Of a DNA stretch of 64,000 nt, positions 60,748-64,000 are shown piece after piece. Below the pieces are notes generated by a model. The model was not told the DNA's origin. It saw only the letters and a program-made list of their open reading frames with translations, and did not search any database. The stretch's first letter is position 1. The number at the start of each line of letters is the position of its first letter. Position numbers and translations under genes: made by a program. Origin of the DNA: Acidobacteriota bacterium (GTDB lineage Bacteria > Acidobacteriota > UBA890 > WLXD01); NCBI GenBank assembly GCA_012103255.1, contig WLXD01000001.1, positions 496,001-560,000 of the forward strand. Reading direction: 5' to 3'.

Positions 60748-62411
60748 CGGGGTTTTGCCGCGGAAGAGCAGGGAGCGCCCGTTCTGGCGGGCGCTCCCTG
60801 CGAGAGCCGACGAGTTCTACTGCGTGCGTCCGCCTTGCTCGACTGGAGCTTCTCAAGCATCGCGTCGACGCTGAAGGAGCCCGGCTCCTGACGCGGCGGA
60901 TAGTCGACGAACGTGCTGAGGAAGTCCATCGTGACGCCCTGAGCGGCCGTGAGCGCGAACATGCGCGAAGTCGCCCACATGGCCCAACCGATCGACTCCT
61001 CGTGAGCCCGCTCGAACGGGTCCGCACGCAGGTTGAACAGATGGGGCCAGGCTAGCGGTGTCATCGGGTTTTTCCAGACGTCGAAGCCGTGCGCTTCCTG
61101 AACGCTGAACATGACCTTGTAGTTGTTGTGTCGCACTGCCGAGAGCTCGCCGGTGTCGGTGAAGTAGAAGACTTCACTGCGTGGGCTCGGCTCCATGCCG
61201 CCGCTGGCAAGGTGCTCGGTCAGGTCATAGCCATCCAGATGGACGTTGAAGTTCTTCTCGCCGGCTTGATGCCCGGCCAGCAGCTTCTCCTTGACCTCTG
61301 GCTCCCCGGCTGCCGCGACCATCGTCGGCAGCCAGTCCATGTGATGGACGATGCCGTTCGAGACCGATCCGGCAGGGATCTTGCCTGGCCAGCGGATCAT
61401 TGCCGGAACGCGGAAACCGCCTTCCCAGGTGGTTGCCTTCTCGCCCTTGAATGGCGTCGTGCCACCGTCGGGCCACGTGAAGACCTCGGCGCCGTTGTCC
61501 GTGGAATACAGCACGATGGTGTCTTCGCTGATTCCGAGCTCGTCGAGCAGGTCAAGCATCTGGCCTACATGACCGTCGTGCTCAACCATGCCGTCGGGGT
61601 AAATGCCCTGGCCCGTGACGCCCTGCGCCTCCGGTGCTAGGTGAGTAAACACGTGCATCCGCGTAGCCGACAGCCATACAAAGAACGGCTCATCGGCGTC
61701 GACAGCGTCGCGAATGAATCGCTGCGACGCGTCCACGAATTCCTGGTCGGCCGTTTCCATGCGTTTTTTGGTCAGCGGGCCTGTGTCCTCGAGACGTCCA
61801 TCCGCGTAGGAATGGATGACGCCACGGGGCGCATAGCGCTCGTCGAACGTCGAGCCGTCTTTGAACGTCAGCTCGCTCGGCCAGTCGGGAAGCTCTGGCT
61901 CCTCCTCCATGTTGAGGTGGTAGAGGTTGCCGAAGAACTCGTCGAACCCGTGCGCCGTCGGCAAGTGCTCGTCACGATCACCGAGGTGATTCTTGCCGAA
62001 CTGGCCCGTCCGGTAGCCGAGCGGCTTCAGCAGTTCGGCGATCGTCGGATCCTCTGCCTGCAGCCCCTGCTCGGCGCCCGGCATCCCGACCTTCGTCAGG
62101 CCGGTACGAACCGGGATCTGGCCGGTGATGAATGAGGCGCGACCCGCGGTGCAACTCTGCTCCGCGTAGTAGTCGGTGAAGTAGATGCCCTCGTTGGCGA
62201 TTCGATCGATGTTGGGCGTCCGGTAGCCCATCATCCCGTGGTTCATCTTGCTGATGTTCCAGAAGCCGACATCATCGCCAAAGATAACCAGGATGTTGGG
62301 GCGCTCGTCCTGCTGGGCGGTTGCGGTGCTGCCGGCTCCGCCGGAAGCGAGGATCAGCGCAACCAGCGCGAATACCATTGCTCCTGCGCGCCACGGTGTC
62401 TGATGACTCAT
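60744..62411 (-). CDS. Arylsulfatase 3, exported, with a suspicious C-terminal extension
   Basis: A 555-residue sulfatase as read. Signal peptide 1-32, metal motif NILVIFGDDVG, active site AEQSCTAGRASFITGQ with Cys87 and Arg91, then YSTDNGAEVFTWPDGGTTPF. It acts on sulfate esters in the periplasm. The last 24 or so residues (ADARSRTRRLSQGAPARTG and on) have no counterpart in the two paralogues, and a strong hairpin sits inside them. In the neighbouring frame the sequence ends GGRTQ at a TAG at 60817-60819, matching the AGTQ end of arylsulfatase 2 down to the bases GCACGCAGTAG. A single missing base near 60830 would explain this; the corrected length is 531 residues. Confidence 0.92.
   Translation of the reverse strand: MSHQTPWRAGAMVFALVALILASGGAGSTATAQQDERPNILVIFGDDVGFWNISKMNHGMMGYRTPNIDRIANEGIYFTDYYAEQSCTAGRASFITGQIPVRTGLTKVGMPGAEQGLQAEDPTIAELLKPLGYRTGQFGKNHLGDRDEHLPTAHGFDEFFGNLYHLNMEEEPELPDWPSELTFKDGSTFDERYAPRGVIHSYADGRLEDTGPLTKKRMETADQEFVDASQRFIRDAVDADEPFFVWLSATRMHVFTHLAPEAQGVTGQGIYPDGMVEHDGHVGQMLDLLDELGISEDTIVLYSTDNGAEVFTWPDGGTTPFKGEKATTWEGGFRVPAMIRWPGKIPAGSVSNGIVHHMDWLPTMVAAAGEPEVKEKLLAGHQAGEKNFNVHLDGYDLTEHLASGGMEPSPRSEVFYFTDTGELSAVRHNNYKVMFSVQEAHGFDVWKNPMTPLAWPHLFNLRADPFERAHEESIGWAMWATSRMFALTAAQGVTMDFLSTFVDYPPRQEPGSFSVDAMLEKLQSSKADARSRTRRLSQGAPARTGAPCSSAAKPR
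60768..60801 (-). terminator. Strong hairpin at the end of arylsulfatase 3
   Basis: GCAGGGAGCGCCCG (60768-60781) and CGGGCGCTCCCTGC (60788-60801) form a perfect 14-bp stem with a 6-nt loop. It falls inside the reading frame as given, but would be 16 bases after the corrected stop at 60817. There is no clear U-run, so it may be an attenuator or an mRNA-stabilising element between the sulfatase and the downstream barrel genes. Confidence 0.6.
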
Positions 62412-62504
62412 CGTGAAGCCTCCTGTCGTGTCTGGGCGGGGTTTTCGGGACGTGTCAGGCCGGATGGCCTAATCCCGTGCGGTTCGGGCAAGGTCCCCGG
62501 TCGT

Positions 62505-63422
62505 CTAGAACGCCGGGATGGCACGGGTGATGTTGAAACGAAAAGAGTTCTCTACGGCCGAGCCCGGGTAGTCGCTGTAGATCAGGCTTGTCTGGTACTC
62601 GGCGTAGATGTTCCACGTCGATCCATCCGGCTTGACGATGACCTTGCCCGTTCGGAGTCCGACCGGCATGTAGAACTTCTTGGAGTCCCAGTCGTACTTG
62701 GCGACCATGTCGCCGTTGCCCACATACCAGCCGTTGCCGAGCTTGTAGTTGAGGAACGGAGCGATGCCGAGCGGGTTGGTGTCAGAGCTTCCGGTCGGGA
62801 GCGTGTTCGGGTCGACGCCGCGCCAGGACTGGGTCAGGAGGACACCGTAGAACCAGTTGCCGCTTCCGTTGACCACCGCCGCGGCAAGCCCGTAGCCGAA
62901 TTCATCGCGGGCGACCTTGCTGCTTCCCGGCAGCGTCACCAGCGGGCCAATGCCCATGCGGCCCGAACCCCAGTCCCAGGACTTGGGAATGACCAGGGCG
63001 AACAACTCTGTGTTGCCAATGCCGCTTTCCTTGGTTCGGAGATTCTCGTAGTGCCTCAACGTGAGTCGCGGCAGGAGCGTGAACCCCTTCAGCGGCACAG
63101 GCGCCACCACGCGCATCTGCACGTAGTTGTCCAGTCCGGGCGCGCGCGTGGATCCGTCCGGCAGGGTGTCCGCGTGGTAGCTGGGCATGGATTGGTAGGC
63201 GAACTGGAATGACCACTGCGTGGCAGTGGAGTCCAGGGCGCGCGTCTCCGCGTCCTGGCCGTCATCGCTGGCTTCGGTCGCCTCGCCCTCTTCCTGATCT
63301 ATGGATTGCGCGACCAGGGTGCCGGCCGGCACCGCAACTAAGAATGCGGTGGCAAGCCACAAGGCCAGCGATCCGGGGAAGGGGACAATCGGTCTTTGAA
63401 TGCGCACGGATCTACTCCTCAT
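62505..63422 (-). CDS. Outer-membrane transporter-like barrel next to arylsulfatase 3
   Basis: A 305-residue exported protein. Signal segment (LALWLATAFLVAVPAGTLVA), an acidic linker (EEGEATEASDDGQDAE) and a barrel with WSFQFAYQSMPSYHADTLPD, LLPRLTLRHYENL, GIGPLVTLPGSSKVARDEFG and a last strand NSFRFNITRAIPAF ending in Phe. It resembles the PF13557-like outer-membrane channels often found beside arylsulfatases. The ATG overlaps the stop of the small upstream gene (ATGA); a GTG at 63407 is an alternative start. The following 93-base gap holds nested inverted repeats (AGGCC/GGCCT near 62459-62472), but no certain terminator. Confidence 0.78.
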   Translation of the reverse strand: MRSRSVRIQRPIVPFPGSLALWLATAFLVAVPAGTLVAQSIDQEEGEATEASDDGQDAETRALDSTATQWSFQFAYQSMPSYHADTLPDGSTRAPGLDNYVQMRVVAPVPLKGFTLLPRLTLRHYENLRTKESGIGNTELFALVIPKSWDWGSGRMGIGPLVTLPGSSKVARDEFGYGLAAAVVNGSGNWFYGVLLTQSWRGVDPNTLPTGSSDTNPLGIAPFLNYKLGNGWYVGNGDMVAKYDWDSKKFYMPVGLRTGKVIVKPDGSTWNIYAEYQTSLIYSDYPGSAVENSFRFNITRAIPAF

Positions 63423-63685
63423 CGGCGGGCGTCATTGCCGAGGCGTTCGGCAATCTCCGCCACCAGGTCGCGCCGCAGCGCGGTGTATTCGGTCCAGAGA
63501 CGGCTATTTGCGTCAGCTTCGAGCTCGTCGAGCCTTGCTTCGACACGTTCCAGGTCGCCGCAGATCTCCCGGAATTCCCGGTCCGAGGCGTAGAGCCTTT
63601 CCAGCGCAAGGGCCGACTCGGGAAAGCTCTTGAGCAGCCTGGCTGCAGGGCGGCCCTGGAAACGAAGGACATTGTCTGGGCTCAT
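63419..63685 (-). CDS. Small helical protein heading the sulfatase cluster
   Basis: An 88-residue cytoplasmic protein, all helical and probably coiled-coil: LLKSFPESALALERLYASDR, then FREICGDLERVEARLDELEA and the tail EYTALRRDLVAEIAERLGND. It resembles the widespread small proteins that combine FPES and a CxDL-type helix pair (DUF465-like in size), but the function is unknown. It contains no signal or membrane segment, unlike every other product of the cluster, so a regulatory or scaffold role is possible. It is the first gene of the cluster and overlaps the next by four bases. Confidence 0.7.
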   Translation of the reverse strand: MSPDNVLRFQGRPAARLLKSFPESALALERLYASDREFREICGDLERVEARLDELEADANSRLWTEYTALRRDLVAEIAERLGNDARR

Positions 63686-63754
63686 GAAGTCAGTGGATTG
63701 CTGGGGAACGGCCTAGGGTTGGAGCATCTTGCAAGTGCGCGAGGAGTCCGCGGA

Positions 63755-63770
63755 GTTACGTACCGGTAAC
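63755..63770. promoter_or_regulatory. Inverted repeat in the divergent control region of the sulfatase cluster
   Basis: GTTAC (63755-63759) and GTAAC (63766-63770) form an inverted repeat around GTACCG, and a further GTTACC occurs at 63780. The site lies between the cluster's first gene and the divergent gene at 63796, a natural place for a shared operator. The arms are short, so this is tentative. Confidence 0.35.
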
Positions 63771-63795
63771 AGGGGCGGGTGTTACCTTCCTGCCG

Positions 63796-64000
63796 ATGAA
63801 TGAACTCGATCACTACGCCTCCGATCAGGCGACCGGCGGGCCCACCGAGGCCGCGGTCAGGTCGGCTCTTGAACGCCTGCTCGACAGCGCCCGATTCCGG
63901 GGTGCGCCTCGCGTGCGCGAGTTCCTGGAGTTCGTCGTCACCGAGACGCTTGCGGGCAACCGGAGCGACCTGAAGGCCTATTCGATTGCAACGGGCGCGT
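63796..64000 (+). CDS. Signalling-type protein, partial (N-terminus only)
   Basis: An open frame from ATG 63796 to the window edge (68 codons). The sequence VRSALERLLDSARFRGAPRV, then REFLEFVVTETLAGN and LKAYSIATGA, matches the N-terminal module of a family of large proteins in which this segment precedes TPR or adenylate-cyclase-like parts (usual pattern LRRFLxYVVEETLAG...LKxYTI). The rest is outside the window, so only the module can be named. It is divergent from the sulfatase cluster and could be its regulator. No clear Shine-Dalgarno is visible. Confidence 0.7.
   Translation, partial: MNELDHYASDQATGGPTEAAVRSALERLLDSARFRGAPRVREFLEFVVTETLAGNRSDLKAYSIATGA

Noticed and set aside
1-64000. 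Mobile elements, CRISPR arrays, prophage or integrative elements
   Set aside because: No transposase, integrase, terminal repeats, attachment site or spacer-repeat array was seen, and gene order is compact with uniform composition.

Overview
The window looks like chromosomal DNA from a GC-rich Gram-negative bacterium. Outer-membrane beta-barrels ending in aromatic residues, Sec and lipoprotein signals, Bat/MoxR genes, a DUF883/YqjE pair, a MetX-type acyltransferase and PadR-ADOP cassettes together suggest a gammaproteobacterium near the Xanthomonadales/Wenzhouxiangella-Woeseia type. This placement is inference: there is no rRNA or tRNA in the window. I saw no CRISPR array, insertion sequence, integrase or phage gene. 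Genes are densely packed, most with 4-nt (ATGA/GTGA/TTGA) or 1-nt (TGATG) overlaps.

Layout. 1-0.84 kb: the start of a metX-like gene behind a clear SAM-I (S-box) riboswitch. 0.9-5.3 kb: a secreted BNR/sortilin-like protein coupled to an APC-like permease. 5.4-8.5 kb: PadR-ADOP cassette 1 with a long dyad operator. 8.6-15.7 kb: small secreted proteins, a PAPS sulfotransferase, a long GuaA, a lectin-like secreted protein, and an AraC regulator coupled to a polysaccharide deacetylase. 15.7-18.9 kb: a TolB-propeller/amidohydrolase fusion. 19-25.2 kb: PadR-ADOP cassettes 2 and 3 in tandem, each with its own operator. 25.3-28.3 kb: an outer-membrane protein coupled to a HAD-type lipoprotein, then the divergent DUF883-YqjE-YqjK-like operon. 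28.2-32.6 kb: two arylsulfatases (one frameshifted), a DUF2780 protein and a STAS protein. 32.7-37 kb: a sigma-54 activator, an SBF transporter, an HTH regulator with its operator, and a CPBP protease. 37-44.7 kb: a seven-gene MoxR-DUF58-DUF4381-BatA-BatB/C-BatD-SNF operon. 44.9-49.9 kb: a secreted DUF3604 protein, then a two-component system and a spondin-domain protein that share GTGA direct-repeat operators with an 11-bp period. 49.9-63.7 kb: a co-directional 13-gene envelope cluster. 63.8 kb to the end: the start of a signalling-type protein.

The most interesting region is the 49.9-63.7 kb cluster. It joins an arylsulfatase with five predicted outer-membrane barrels, a KefA-like MscS channel, a TMEM175-like protein, a membrane-anchored parvulin and three different HupE/UreJ-type proteins, with no hydrogenase or urease genes. 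With two further sulfatases, a sulfotransferase and the methionine/SAM switch elsewhere in the window, this suggests an envelope system for handling sulfated organic matter. That role is a hypothesis.

Four genes (ADOP3, arylsulfatase 1, DUF58, arylsulfatase 3) each look as if exactly one base is missing. All four have the same sign and one sits in a G run. This may reflect assembly or read indels rather than true pseudogenes, so the reading frames should be checked before calling any of them dead.
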